Origin: Ilyonectria destructans
Taxonomy: Eukaryota > Ascomycota > Sordariomycetes > Hypocreales > Nectriaceae
NCBI GenBank assembly: GCA_020740775.1
Contig: JAHEWK010000005.1
Span: 3,100,001 to 3,164,000, forward strand
DNA length: 64,000 bases
Direction of reading: 5' to 3'
This document shows, piece after piece, positions 21,599 to 33,408 of the stretch. A model generated the notes under the pieces. It had not been told where the DNA came from. It searched no databases and saw only the letters and a list, made by a program, of their open reading frames with translations. A program made the translations under genes and the position numbers. Numbering within the stretch: the stretch's first letter is position 1; each line of letters begins with the position of its first letter.

Positions 21599-23478
21599 TT
21601 ACACCACCCAGTCCAAAACCTTTCGGCCAATGCGAGAAGCTCCCTTGTGCTCCTTCGGGACCTTGTCCTTTTCTTCTTGGTAGTAACGACCAGACCAGAC
21701 GTCAATAGTCTTAGCACGAGCAAACTGGAAATAGAAGCGTTAGTGAACATTCTCCCTTAATTGAGTGTGGAGTGTTACGTAGATGCATACCTTGGTTTTG
21801 TGAACAAGCTTCCAAGCAATAATCGGCACGATGAAAATGGGGATTCCAATGTAAGATGCGATAAAGTCGGCAGTCGACCAGTTGCCCTTGAGGAACACCG
21901 GAAATCCAGCAACAAAAGTGATGATGGCGGAGCCAATGAATCCGAACCAGGCAGTATAGGGTTGGAAAGGCGACTTCCAAGGCAAAGAGTCTCGGCTGAT
22001 ACCTTGGACCTTGAGTGCACGGTGGAAGCGGATGTAGCAGAAACACAGCGTAGACCAAGCGATGAGGCCGGCAACAGTGCTGAGGTTAAGCAGCCAAGTG
22101 AAGGCCTGAGACGCACCACCACTTCCAAGACCTAATTCGATGGTCAGTATTAATTATACCAAACAGTTTATGATTCCAGTGAGAGGGGTTCTTACTCAAG
22201 TAGGCGAGAGGCCCAAAGAGCCATGCAGTAATCACTGCAACGTACGGTACACCGCTCTTGTTTGTGCGACCAAAGATCTGGGGAAGCTGTCTGTCCGTGG
22301 TCATGGCCACGATCATTCGAGAACCGACCCAGCAGTAAGAGTTGCCCGCAGACCAAGCTGAGATGAGAATGCACGCGTTGACGATGGAAGGCAAGGCGCT
22401 GATTCCAGCCTCCTTGATGGCAATAACCCAGGGCGAACTGTTGGCGTTGCCAGAGCCAGAAACGAGATCCGCGTTGCGGGGGTCGACGATAAGTCCGATC
22501 AACAGGGCACCGAGGATGTAGAAGAAGCCGATGCGGTACGTAACACGGCCGGCAGCTCTTGGGATCGCGCGGTGAGGATCCACCGACTCTGCAGCACTGA
22601 TAACAACAGTCTCAACACCAATAAAGGAGAAAGAGGCGTTGACAAAGGCTGAGAGGAAGCCGAGGAAGTGGCCAGTCGATCCCTTGATTCCATTGTACTC
22701 GACCCAGGCGCCGGGGTTGTTCCAGTACCGGAATCCAATCGCCTCGCCGCTGGGACCTCCGCCGGCCGTGATGACAATGGCGACGATGACGAGGCCTACA
22801 AAGCAGATAACCTTGATGGCTCCGGTGACGACTTCTGTTTCTCCGTAAAATCGGACATTGCAGAGGTTGACGGCCAAAATTAGGACGAGTGAAATGCTAA
22901 TGACCACGGCAGGCGAAATGTCTGACCAGTAGGACACTAACACTGCCGCAGCAGACGCTTCGGAGGCGATGGCGATGGTGTAGCAGTAACCGTAGGAGAT
23001 GGCCAGAGAGAAGCCAACCGAGGGATCAATAAAGCGGGTAGCCCAGTGAGGAAACGAACCAGCCGTGGGAATCTGTAGGTGGTCAGCACCGTGATCGGCC
23101 AGAGTCGCGTTGTTGTGGAGATGTGTATGGGGCACTTACTACCGTGGCCAGCTCAGAGATGCTCTGCATAACGCACCAGAGGACGGCTCCCACCACAGTG
23201 TATGCCAAGAATAAACCAGCCGGTCCGGCATTGGAGTACGCAGCTCCCGTGCCGACGAAGAGACCAGTGCCAATGCCACTACAGAAACCAATCATCGTCA
23301 CCTGGTAGTTTCGAAGCCGGCGTTGAGTTGCGCCATGTCCTCCAACGTTGAGCTGCGGCATTTGCTTGAAGCTGGCACCGTCTGCATTGTCGTCGTGACC
23401 CGCCTTTTCAACATCTTGAGTAATGGCATCTGGGTCCTGCTGCCGCGCCGGCTTGCTCGTCACGGAATTGATCTCCAT
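21599..23478 (-). CDS. Amino-acid permease (APC superfamily, YAT type)
   Basis: Plasma-membrane amino-acid/proton symporter of about 560 residues in four exons. The start is MEINSVTSKPARQQDPDA. The cytoplasmic N-tail leads to LRNYQVTMIGFCSGIGTGLF, the conserved first transmembrane signature. Later marks are PTAGSFPHWATRF, a region of repeated hydrophobic helices, NASFSFIGVETVVISAAES with the conserved F-x-G-x-E, GSRMIVAMTTDRQLPQIF, and a C-terminus running IDVWSGRYYQEEK to KVLDWVV. About twelve membrane segments are expected. The last exon frame (stop at 21599-21601) was chosen because it keeps the VWSGRYY tail common in this family. Substrate is unknown; import of an aromatic amino acid feeding the neighbouring enzymes is possible but unsupported. 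Confidence 0.88.
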
Positions 23479-24102
23479 GGTGGAACCTGTTTGATTGAGA
23501 AAAAGAAAAGAGACTCTGCCAAGGCAAAGGGAAGCTCGAAGCGGCCGTCAAAAGTATCTTAAGTCCTGGTTTGATTTTTTCAACGCCGATTGCGCAATCG
23601 CTTCAATTACGGCATCAGATCTTCTTGGTAAAGTCTCTGCCGATGGTGGATTGATGGTGGATTAATGGTGGATACTGGCTAAGCTGCTTGCGAAGTTGGC
23701 GCCGAAAGTGGCAACATACGACGTAGTGCTGAGCCAATCTTCAACACTGAAAATTATCACGACCCACAACGCGCTTCTTCCCGTGGCCACTTTACGTCGG
23801 CGGATCCGTGCCTGGACGGTTCTGCAGGTGTTCAAAGCTTCTAGAACGAATACTACGTGGTGCTAGTTGGAGGTATTTGTTAGTCTTCAGCACCACGCCA
23901 TTGCGACATGCCATTGCGACACAGGAGTCCGAGTCATTTGTCTTGAGCAGCGCAGAGTCGCGCATATTATTCACTCAACTTCTCGATGGAGTCGTTCTAT
24001 TCACCTGCCAACTATCCGCTCCATTGGTCCGTCAATATCTCATCTCTTGACTTTTCGAGACCACAATCCCTGGCCCCCAGCCACACTTATGAAGCGGGCG
24101 AT
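23479..24102. promoter_or_regulatory. Permease promoter region
   Basis: About 620 bp. It contains three tandem 11-bp GATGGTGGATT-like units at 23642-23673. Overlapping short frames on both strands at 23792-24102 are shadows without domain content. Confidence 0.4.
23642..23673. repeat. 11-bp tandem repeat ATGGTGGATTG, three copies
   Basis: The unit GATGGTGGATT is repeated nearly perfectly, with the third copy changed to AATGGTGGATA. It lies about 165-195 bp upstream of the permease start. Confidence 0.7.
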
Positions 24103-26693
24103 TCAAATAGTCAACTTTCCAGCAAGGGGCAGATCGCGGCTGGACTTTCCAACATAGACTTTATAGGTGCCCCTCTGCAATTTCCAATCCTGGGCCTCAG
24201 TGTCCCAGATGCTGAGGTCGCGCCTCGTCAACGAAAATTTGACCGTCATCTTGGAGCCTGGCTTGATGGTGACCTTTTCGAAGCCGCGAAGCTGTCGGAT
24301 CGGTCCTCCGGGAATGCCGATATAAAGCTGAGCGACTTCATCTCCATTCACAGAACCCACATTCTGAACCGTAGCGCTGACAGTAGCAACTTCATCCCAG
24401 ATGCGCGGGTTACCGCCCTGGACGATCTTGGCTTTAGGGGGATACTTGGGGAGCGATTTTGAGCTGCTCTTCTTCGCCGAAAGGCCAGAGTACTTGAACT
24501 CAGTATACGTCAATCCGAATCCAAACTCAAATTGAGGCTCAATATCTTGTTCATCAAACTGCCGATAGTCGGTATAGACACCCTCAGTAAAGTCGGATTG
24601 AGGGAAGAGTGCGTACTCTCCTACGCCGAGCGCAGGATCAAGCAGCTCGCCGTAATCGCTGTCCTGTTTGGCGACAGTGTAAGGTAGTCTTCCCCAGGAA
24701 TTGGAATTACCGTACAAAAGATCAACAAGGGCGCCTCCAGTATCCTGTCCTGGCATGTGTGCATAGATGAGTGCCGTGACGTTCCCGTGGTCGATCCACT
24801 CGTTCACCAAGCGAACGCCCGAGTTGTGGATAACAACAATAGTCTTGCTACATTTGGACGCGACATTCTTGACGAGCATGTCACTGTAGGTGTCGCTCAG
24901 CACATTGCGGTCGGCACCCTCGATGGCGAATGCGTTCAAGAAAACGAGGCAGGCGTCAACAGTAGCATCGACAGTAGGGTCCTGTGATTCAAAGTCCCAC
25001 GAGATCTGCGTGTTGTCCTCGCGAGCTCGGCGCTGAATGGCGTTGATAGGGGCATCAATGTAAGGGGGCGAGTTTTGGCCGGAACCGCCACCGCACCACA
25101 TGGTGAAGTTGACAAAGGCCGGGGTGTCCATGTAGATGGTAGAAGCCTCGCTCATGCTAGCTGGCATTTTTGCATCGTAGCCAAAGACCCCGAGGTACTT
25201 GGGAGATTTGAGAGGGAGAGCGTTGTCGTTCTTGACCAGGACGTGGCCCTCGATGGCGCTCTGGAACAGGGTATCCTTGAATTTGTTTGAGAGAGCTGAG
25301 ATGCGCTTGTGGGGTTCGGTGAGGCTGGAGGGTAAGCCAGCGCCAGGCTCATGGAATAGTTCCTCCTGGTCCAGGTAGTACCAAGTTGTCATGAGTCTGG
25401 GAAGTTAGCGGTAATCTTTAAGTATTGGATTTCTTCAGCCTACCTCGTAACCATGTCATCGAGTCGTGACGATTCCATTGTTCCGTTGTTGATGCCGTGT
25501 GTCAGATTCTTCCCCCAGAAACCGGTATCTGGCATGGCAATGTCGAGGCCAGCGTTTGCAGATGCAATTCCGGCATGCTGGGCGGTCCAATCTGATACAA
25601 CGTAGCCTAACTAGTTAGCGGGTGGTTCAAGAGACTGCAGGTTTTCTTACCCTGGAATCCGAGCTCCTCCTTGAGAATCCCATTCAAGAGCTTGCTGTTC
25701 TGGCACGAGTAGGAGTTGTTCAGGCGTTGATAACTGCACATGATACTGGTTGTGCCGGCGTTGAGGGCATCCATAAACGGCCACACGTAGAATTCGTGCA
25801 AGGTCTTGTCGTCGATGTTGGACGAGACCGCTTGGATGTACTGGCCGTCATCATCAGTAGAAGGCATGCGATATTTCTCCTGTTCATTTCCAACAAAGTG
25901 CTGTCCATCTTCAGTTATTACTCGTCAAGATCCTCTTGCGTAACTAACCTTGGTTGACGTCCCAACACCAACAGACTGGACGCCAGTGACTGTCTCATAG
26001 GCGAGAACACCAGCCATATAGGGGTCAGTAGAGAAAGTTTCCCATACTCTGCCTCCCTTAAGCACACGGCCAAGAGGACCAACGACGGGTCCAAGCATCA
26101 TGTTGGCTCCCTTGATGAGAAACTCGGTCCCCAGGCCAACGGCTCGTTCCCTGGTGAGCTCCTTGTTCCAACTTGGACAATTAGCTTCTTGGACTCGTAG
26201 ATAGTTCGCATTACATACCTAGCTCCTACGTGGAGGCCAGTCGACCAACCATTAACGTAGTCTGCGCCGCGCTTCATGATGTCAGTCGAGTCTCACGGGT
26301 CAGATCGCTCAACTTACCACTCCCTGGCTTGCATCTGCCAGGCACATTCCAGGAAACCTAACCCGCTCAATTGGGCCGATATTTCCTGCACAGCCGTTGT
26401 CGACAACATCTTCCTTTGCGCCAGAAGTCAAGCTGACCTTTTCTTCGTGGGTGAGCTTTCCGACGAATGCCTTGGCCTTCTTATACGCCTTGCTCCAGGA
26501 TCCAGAGCCCGCTCCCTCGGCTACTCGGTTAGTGTTGATCCAGAATTGTTCTTTTGAAAAACATACGCGATGGGTAGACAGCTGGAGATTGGCCGTAGAA
26601 AACACTGTCCTCTGTGATGACATTAGCCGCGAGCACATCCTGGCCTACGCCGAAGGCGAGGCCAAGGATGATGCTGTTCTTGATATTGATCAT
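24103..26693 (-). CDS. Secreted GH3 beta-glucosidase
   Basis: Glycoside hydrolase family 3 enzyme of roughly 780 residues that removes terminal beta-D-glucose from cellobiose or glucosides. The start ATG at 26693 opens a signal-peptide-like [20 protein letters not shown] with a probable cut near VLA. Exons encode the N-terminal barrel with [41 protein letters not shown] and KHFVGNEQE. The nucleophile motif VVSDW (catalytic Asp) spans an exon join near 25600. The large last exon (from about 25392) carries the C-terminal sandwich domain with [30 protein letters not shown] and a fibronectin-III-like end ([18 protein letters not shown], finishing LPLAGKLTI). About seven introns. It is likely outside the oxidative cluster. 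Confidence 0.9.
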
Positions 26694-28739
26694 GATGGGC
26701 TGAAGCAGATTTGAGATGAAGACACCAACTTTCCGAAGATTATTCGGGAGATCTCCTCGTAGTTATGTACTCATCTCTGGTGGGAGGTCAAGTCAGCTTT
26801 GTAGTCATTTCTCATCAGGCTCAATAAACACGTCGTGGGAAGACAACGTCGAGTCATGCGATTCTATCCTTGAGAATAGCCAAGCTAATCCGGCACGACC
26901 TCGGCGTATCGGGATGGGAGAACAGTTGAGCGCCGTTCAACGGATAAGATTGCTTCATATGTAGTCGGGCCTTTAGAGACTCACCGGTGACTTCTCTTCA
27001 TTGGTAGATTTCCGCGAGCGAATGAGACAATTTCCCAACCGAATCTAGGCTGCACAGTCAGTCCATAGGAGACTGCCAAGCCGCCAACCCTGCCTGTTGG
27101 GCCATCTCCGTGCGAGTAGATGCTTTTTTCCTCGAATCCCCATGAGATTCGACGTCAGGGCGGGGGAAACTGGGCACAACTCTTGCTAGTTTGATGCGGG
27201 GTGCGGGGATGTTAGCGGATAATGGGGTTTATTCGGGTCTAATTTCTCTATCGGGACCTGCATACGGAACCGGGAAGTTGCTGCCACTCAAGAAGAAGTA
27301 ACGTGATGAGACAATTACGTGGTTGAGGAGTCTCTGAGTGGGCAGTACAGCACATGGGTGCTCATTCTCACATTTGCCAGGAAATTCTGGCAAGGTTCAA
27401 TGGATAACTTGAGCTCGATGTGAAAGGCAAATACCTCCCAGGCAGCTCACATCTGTTGGTTGTATGCTTCAAAGAGCCGACTGAAACTTGGGTGTTTTTT
27501 GGGTCGATGACTAGTTCCACCAAGAAACCTTTGAACGGTGTCTGTTGCACCACTCTCGCTGCCATTAGCCATGTCAAGAACCCTGGGTTCCATCAAGTGA
27601 TCACAAGTCGTAGCTTCACGGCCCCGCTTCGCGAAAATCTTCCCTCCCGCATCCCGACGGCTCCACATACCGGTGGGTGGTCCCAGAGTCGCATTCATGA
27701 TCCGATATATCCACATGAGCCCACATCCCGACCAGCAGCAACCCACGTCTGCAGTTAACCAAGTCTCGCAACTGTCCAATCCAACTGATCGCAGTTAGTT
27801 TGGGGTTTGGGGTTCCACCTTCCCATCCTTGCTCCAGAGCTGAGAGCCTCCAGCAACAATTCGGGTACCCAGACTCACCCCCCTTCACTCACGCACGAAG
27901 CTAAAGTCTGTCATCGCATCTATGCCATTATATCATGAGCATTGGTTGTCTCTGGAAGGGGTGTTTTAAAATATACCTATCCTACTATTGCTATCTCTTA
28001 TAGTTTAAATTGGCAATCATCTACGCAATTTATGGTTTTCTATGCGCATCCCGCTTTCTAGTTTTTGAGCGAAACCATAGCCGCTTCTCAAGTAACAGCA
28101 GTCCGTCAATCACAATGTAACCCGGGAGACTCTGCTTCTCTGATTGTTTTAGCTTATTCGAGCACTATTTAGATGATAATTTGCCCTAACATCTCCGTAA
28201 ATGAGACTCAGGACAGAGGCCTAGTCTGGGAATATCACTAGGGGCGCGTTTGATTCACCAGTTCATGTCTTTTGACGCGGGGCATGCACATCGGACGTCG
28301 GGTAAATGAGGATTAACCAACCTTGAGCCAGAATTTATCTCCTTTCCGACAAGTCGAGTATGCAACTGTAATTTTGTAGCCCCAGCTAACGACGACTACT
28401 AAGGTGCCTTGGCGTATAGACCGTCCGCTACACTCGCTACCGCCTCTCTTATCTCGGGCTCTTGGACCGTTATCTTGGCACTATATCGCAATAGCTTCCG
28501 CTGAACGCTGGCAAAGTGCCACAATGAAATGCTTTGTGTGACAAACAGGACGTCCGAAGAAATCTTTTCGAAGATAGCTACCAGCGACATTTTACTACGC
28601 TCAAGATATTTGATTGACACTGCTATGTAGAAAAAGCTCAAGCAAGCAGAGTAGAGACCGCAAGATAAGCCGCAAGGGCGGAAGGAGAAGAAACAGACAG
28701 AGGGAAAAAGCAAAGAACGGTGAGGGGCTACTCAAGCAG
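26694..28739. other. Long intergenic region without recognised genes
   Basis: About 2 kb holding the GH3 promoter and the 3' flank of the decayed transporter. Scattered short frames show no domain. One minus-strand frame at 28399-28713 (104 codons, containing LLRYSAKITVQEPEIREAV) has protein-like composition but cannot be tied to a family. It could be a remnant exon or chance. Confidence 0.5.
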
Positions 28740-30491
28740 CTAGGTGGTATACTTGAATGTCTTTTGCTGAAAGTCAGTTGGATCAGCAAAAGCATCCACC
28801 AAATCTTCGTGCACTTGCTCTTCTCCCGGGTCAACGCCATCTATACGTCGGCGATTGAACGTGAACGAAATAGCCCAGTAGACCGCCATCAGCAAGACAC
28901 AAACACAGTAGGAAGCCAGCATCGCAATGAATCCTCCTGTGTACGCTGGTGCTTGATTTGCTCGAAATGTCTGCGGCCCAATGATGTTCCCGACGGCATA
29001 GCCAATGTAGAGAATGGAATACTGCACGGCCTTCTTTGTATTACCTGCCGTGTTGGCCTGGGCCATGGAAATGCCCACGACGTATGGACCGAAGTACGTG
29101 TATAGCTTGGAGCAAACTGGTCAGTCGGTTGTACAGTGTGGCAAATGGCGGTATGAACTAACCAGATAGATGCCCACCATCTGACCACCCACGTTGGTTC
29201 GCGGTAAGCTGTAGACCATGATTGCACCAATTATGGGGATACAGCATGCCAGCATAGCGACCAGACAACGACGGTTGGACCACTTAGCCGCGACCCAGAA
29301 GCAGCAGAAGGTCGATAGGGTAAAGACGACATCAGTTGGCATGTTAAGCAGGGAGGTAGTCTGGGGTGTGAAACTCAGGTTGTTGATGATGATGCTGCTG
29401 AAAGTTTGGAGTCCTCCATTGGGAATGTTGATGGCGATGTTAAAGAAGAACAAAACCCATGTCTTCGGATCAATAACCGCCTCCCGAGCTTAATTCCACT
29501 TCCATTGCCGGTTTGTGATGCCAGTTTTGTTCTCGGCCAGGCGTTGGACAACGTGGTACTTCTGTCTATCGCTGAGGAAAAAAGCATTCATGGGAGAGTC
29601 CTGGAGGAAGATCAAAACTAGAATAGACGAAAGTACCGAAATAGAGCCTGTTGGCCAAATCAGAAACGGCCAGTGTCAATTTGACCCGGTGGGACGTACC
29701 GTTGACCAGAAAAAGGTATTGCCAAATAGAAAGTGCTGCAGTAGATGGAATATGCTGACGACCCACGATAGAAAGCCGTTATGAATGGAACTTGCAGCCG
29801 CAAACACCAGGGCATTGCGAGGGGTTGCTCAGCCTTTTTGTAGAACCCAGCGATGATAAGAGATATTGATGGAACGATGATCGCCTCCAAGCAACCTAGA
29901 CAATCTCATTTAGTTTCATTCAGCCCGGTTTATCGAAGCTGACCTACCCATGAAGAACCTCAAGGCCATCAGCCCGCTCCAATTTCCAGCGACTGGCATG
30001 AGAAGTGCTATGGCTGACCAGCCCAACGAGCATGCAGACAGGTATTTGGCAGAGGGCAGTTTGTGGACCAGGTACGTGGATGGCCACATGCCAACAATAG
30101 CCTGCAACTGGATTAGAAAAGATGAACCCGATGTGTGAGATGTTACGCACCCCGAGAGGTAAGATGGAGCCAGCCCAAGAAAACTGCTGACGAACAAGAT
30201 GGAGATCATCCTTGAGACCGTAGGTGGCAGCAGTACTAAGAGAAACCTTGTCAACGGCACCCAAGTTGGCGGTCATGAAGAGCTAAAAGTCGGTTAGCTT
30301 ATTCGCGTGCCCTGAGAGAACTGGAAACATACCATTGGCTGCAGAATCCAATCCATCTTGTGCATCATTGCCTTCTCTTCTTCGGGAGACAATGGGTCAA
30401 AGACAGCACTGTGAGCAAGGTACTCTGCTACCTCATCCATTGAGCTGGACACCTTGCTTTTCTGCTTCGGGCGACTCGACAGCAACAACAT
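28740..30491 (-). pseudogene. MFS transporter pseudogene, Dal5/allantoate-permease type
   Basis: Recognisable anion:cation symporter of the MFS. It runs from MLLLSSRPKQKSKV and LSPEEEKAMMHKMDWILQPM through ANLGAVDKVSLSTAATYG, VGMWPSTYLVHKLPSAKYL and GNWSGLMALRFFMG to the C-terminus TDFQQKTFKYTT. Three lesions break it. The frame shifts at about 29816-29821, where a base seems missing between EQPL and NALVFAAASS. It shifts again at about 29755-29760, between FLSWVVS and HIPSTAALSIWQYLF. An in-frame TAA at 29490-29492 sits where the family has Gln, between QWKWN and AREAVIDPKTW. The other exons and splice sites look intact, so decay is recent. Sequencing error could explain one indel, less easily all three lesions. 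Confidence 0.82.
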
Positions 30492-31382
30492 CCTTCTAAT
30501 CTGCCATTGTGGAGGAACACTTAAAGAGTGGAAATTAAAATTGAGTAAAAAATGAAGCTAAAACTAGAGGATGGTGAGAACCTGAAGCGAGCTGAGGTGA
30601 AATAGTCTATTGAGGACGACTTAACTTATAGAGCCCCCATATCCCTAACATCTCGAGATAAGCACTTTCCCCGCAAGGTTGGGGAACCTTGAAGAAAAAG
30701 AGTTTGTGAGCAGACCCGCTTATAGATACTAGTTCCCAAGGCGATTAGTAAATTGCCTGACTAGAGACGTGTCGACCTTCCCAAGATTGGAGAATCTTTG
30801 AAACAAAGAGTGATGGAGAGATCCACTTATAGTTCCCAAGGCGATTAGTAAATCGCCTAGCCAGAGCGTGTTGACCTTCCCCACAAGATTGGGGAATCTT
30901 TTTAAGGAAAGGGCTTGTGGAGAGACCCCTTACATAAACCGGTTCCTGTGAATTCGCTTGGCTAAGCAAAAGTGAAGACTCCACTATGCTTAGCAGTTAT
31001 TGTTGTATATCTCTCATGATGCTTGTCCACCAACAATTCCCGAGGCGATTAGTAAATCGCCTAGCCAGAGACCGCATCGACCTTCCCCGGCGTACTCCGG
31101 GCCGGCGGAAGGTCCACGCGATAAGAATGTGGCCACGTCACTTCGCTTGGGCGATACGTGGGAACATCAGAACCAATAGCGATTGCCTGGTTTATTTATT
31201 TATATCTGACGCTTTATCAACGCAGCGCTCTCTATCTCGTAATTGAGAGAGCGACCAAAATTCTTCTGGCATACTGAAATACTAAAAATCTGGCCAACAT
31301 TCACCCTCCTCTTCATTTTTCTTTCGTGATCACTCGAGTCCACCGCAAGGACCGCCACAACACAGAGATCGCTTTCAACAAC
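30492..31382. promoter_or_regulatory. Divergent promoter between dead transporter and amadoriase
   Basis: About 890 bp shared by two divergent genes, largely occupied by a roughly 100-bp tandem repeat (30664-31090). An AT-rich GTTTATTTATTTATATCTG follows at about 31190, some 185 bp upstream of the amadoriase start. Confidence 0.5.
30664..31090. repeat. Roughly 100-bp tandem repeat with internal dyads, 3-4 diverged copies
   Basis: AGTTCCCAAGGCGATTAGTA recurs at 30731 and exactly 100 bp later at 30831, and a variant (ATTCCCGAGGCGATTAGTA) starts near 31036. Each unit holds the dyad GGCGAT-N6-ATCGCC, then CCAGAG, GACCTTCCC and the dyad AAGATT-GGGG-AATCTT, then a GAGAGA(C/T)CC tail. A partial unit starts near 30664. 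The third unit ends at about 30950, followed by unrelated sequence before the last partial copy. Confidence 0.85.
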
Positions 31383-33090
31383 ATGACTCATTCACGTGCA
31401 AGTACGAAGGTCGTCGTTATTGGGGGAGGCGGCACGATGGGTTCTTCAACGGCACTGCACTTGATCCGTTCTGGATACACCCCCTCGAACATCACCGTCT
31501 TGGATGTATATCCGATTCCTTCGGCTCAATCTGCCGGGCATGACCTCAACAAGATCATGAGCATCCGATTGCAGAACAAGCCAGATTTGCAACTATCGTT
31601 AGAAGCTCTCAATATGTGGAAGAACGATGCTTTATTCAAGCCCTTCTTCCACAATGTTGGCCTGGTAAGTCACGAAACGGGTTTTGTCATGACGAACATA
31701 TGAGCACCATGCTTACGCGTCTTGAGATCCACTGTTCATCGTCGAAGGAAGGCATTGAAAATCTTCGGCGGGCGCACCAATCCCTCATTGCCACGAATAG
31801 TGAGCTGGAGAAGACGAACATTTGGTTGGACAGTGAGGATGAAATCCTGGCGAAAGTACCTCCTTTTACGCGAGACCAAGTCGAGGTAACTTTGGACCAG
31901 TCAAAAGCTTGACGAGGAGAAGCTGACTGGAGACACAAACCAGGGATGGAAAGGCTTACTTTACGGTGAGGGAGGTTGGCTTGCTGCAGCCAAGGCCATC
32001 GATGCTATAGGACAGTTCCTCAAAAGCCAAGGCGTCAATTTTGGGTTTGGCCGGTATGTACTGGCACTGTTGCGAATCTCTGGGGATGTCCAAGGTATTT
32101 ACTATACTGACGCGGAATTTTAGTGCTGGGACCTTTGCGCGTCCTCTCTTCACCGAGGACGGAACAACATGCAACGGCGTTGAAACAGTAAACGGAACAA
32201 AATACTATGCCGATAAAGTGGTTCTAGCTACCGGTGCTTGGAGCCCGACTTTGGTAGATTTGGAGGACCAATGTGTTTCGAAAGTAAGTACATGGCATAT
32301 CGTTAGCAGTGCGTTCGAGACAAACGGATTAAATGACCCTGTAACTAACTGCAAGATGAATCTAGGCCTGGGTTTTTGCTCATATTCAACTCACGCCTCA
32401 AGAGGTGGCCGAGTACAAAGATATTCCCGTGATATATGACGGTGAATACGGTTTCTTCTTTGAGCCAAATGAGTAAGGAATTGCTTCTAATCCAGCATCG
32501 GAGACAACGAGCGGGAAATACTAAATATGCATCTGTAGGCATGGGGTAATCAAGGTGTGCGACGAGTTCCCCGGGTTTTCTCACTTCAAGTGGCATCAAC
32601 CTTATGGTGCCGCCGTGCCCAAACACATCTCTGTTCCTCGGTCACATGCCAAACATCCAACAGATACCTACCCAAACGCTTCCGAAGCAAGCATTCGAAA
32701 GGCGATTGCCAGATTCATGCCACGCTTCAAGGACCGAGAGCTTTTCAACCGGTCAATGTGCTGGTGTACAGACACTGCTGACGCCAACTTGTTGATTTGC
32801 GAACACCCCAAGTGGAAGAACTTTATATTGGCCACTGGAGACAGCGGGTAAGTGATAAACCAAAAGCTGCAAAACGTAAAACCCTTTCTGACTCCATATA
32901 CTGCAGACATAGTTTCAAGTTTTTACCAAACATTGGCAAGCACGTGATTGAGCTAATAGAAGGATCTCTTTCTCAAGATCTGGCTGATGCGTGGAGATGG
33001 AGACCTGGAGGCGATGCTCTCAAGTCGAGACGCGGTGCTCCAGCAAAGGATCTGGCTGATATGCCAGGCTGGAAACATGGCGCAGAGTGA
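31383..33090 (+). CDS. Fructosyl-amino-acid oxidase (amadoriase)
   Basis: FAD-dependent amine oxidase of about 435-440 residues that oxidises Amadori products (fructosyl amino acids) to glucosone, amino acid and H2O2. The start is MTHSRASTKVVVIGGGGTMG with the GxGxxG dinucleotide loop. Family signatures are PSAQSAGHDLNKIMSIRL, FKPFFHNVGL, LRRAHQSLIA, GVETVNGTKYYADKVVLATG, VCDEFPGFSHFKWHQP and ISVPRSHAKHPTDTYP. MCWCTDTADANLL carries the cysteine expected to bind FAD covalently, and HSFKFLPNIGKHVIEL follows. Six introns, including about 31663-31725 and 31889-31943, were needed and all had GT-AG borders. The C-terminus GWKHGAE lacks a peroxisomal -SKL/-AKL type signal that many homologues carry, so location may be cytosolic. 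Confidence 0.92.
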
Positions 33091-33408
33091 AGGTCTACAA
33101 CGTTCATTGTATGATACCGGGGCTCAGTGGGATTTGTTGAAGGAAGCCCACAACCGCCTACGGCCTCATAATTCCCTCGCCTAGCTAGCTAGTGATAGTC
33201 ATCACAGACAGTAAAATGACGAACAAGTCAAGTCTAACATATATACTATGTCCCGACAAACCTCTGAGAGGAAAGTGCCTCCCGTCAATTGCCATCCGAA
33301 CAGCTTGGGGATGGAAAATCACCATCCAAACTCTTAGTGCCCAACATGTTTCCAGGGATTAATATATCCAGCACTCTAATGCCTGCAGCCTGCTAGGAGA
33401 CGGCCTTG

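Noticed and set aside
23986..24462. 158-codon plus-strand frame over the GH3 gene end
   Set aside because: It is antisense to the well supported beta-glucosidase last exon and has no domain.
28399..28713. 104-codon minus-strand frame downstream of the MFS pseudogene
   Set aside because: Composition is protein-like but no family or start context supports it. It is kept only as a note in the intergenic entry.
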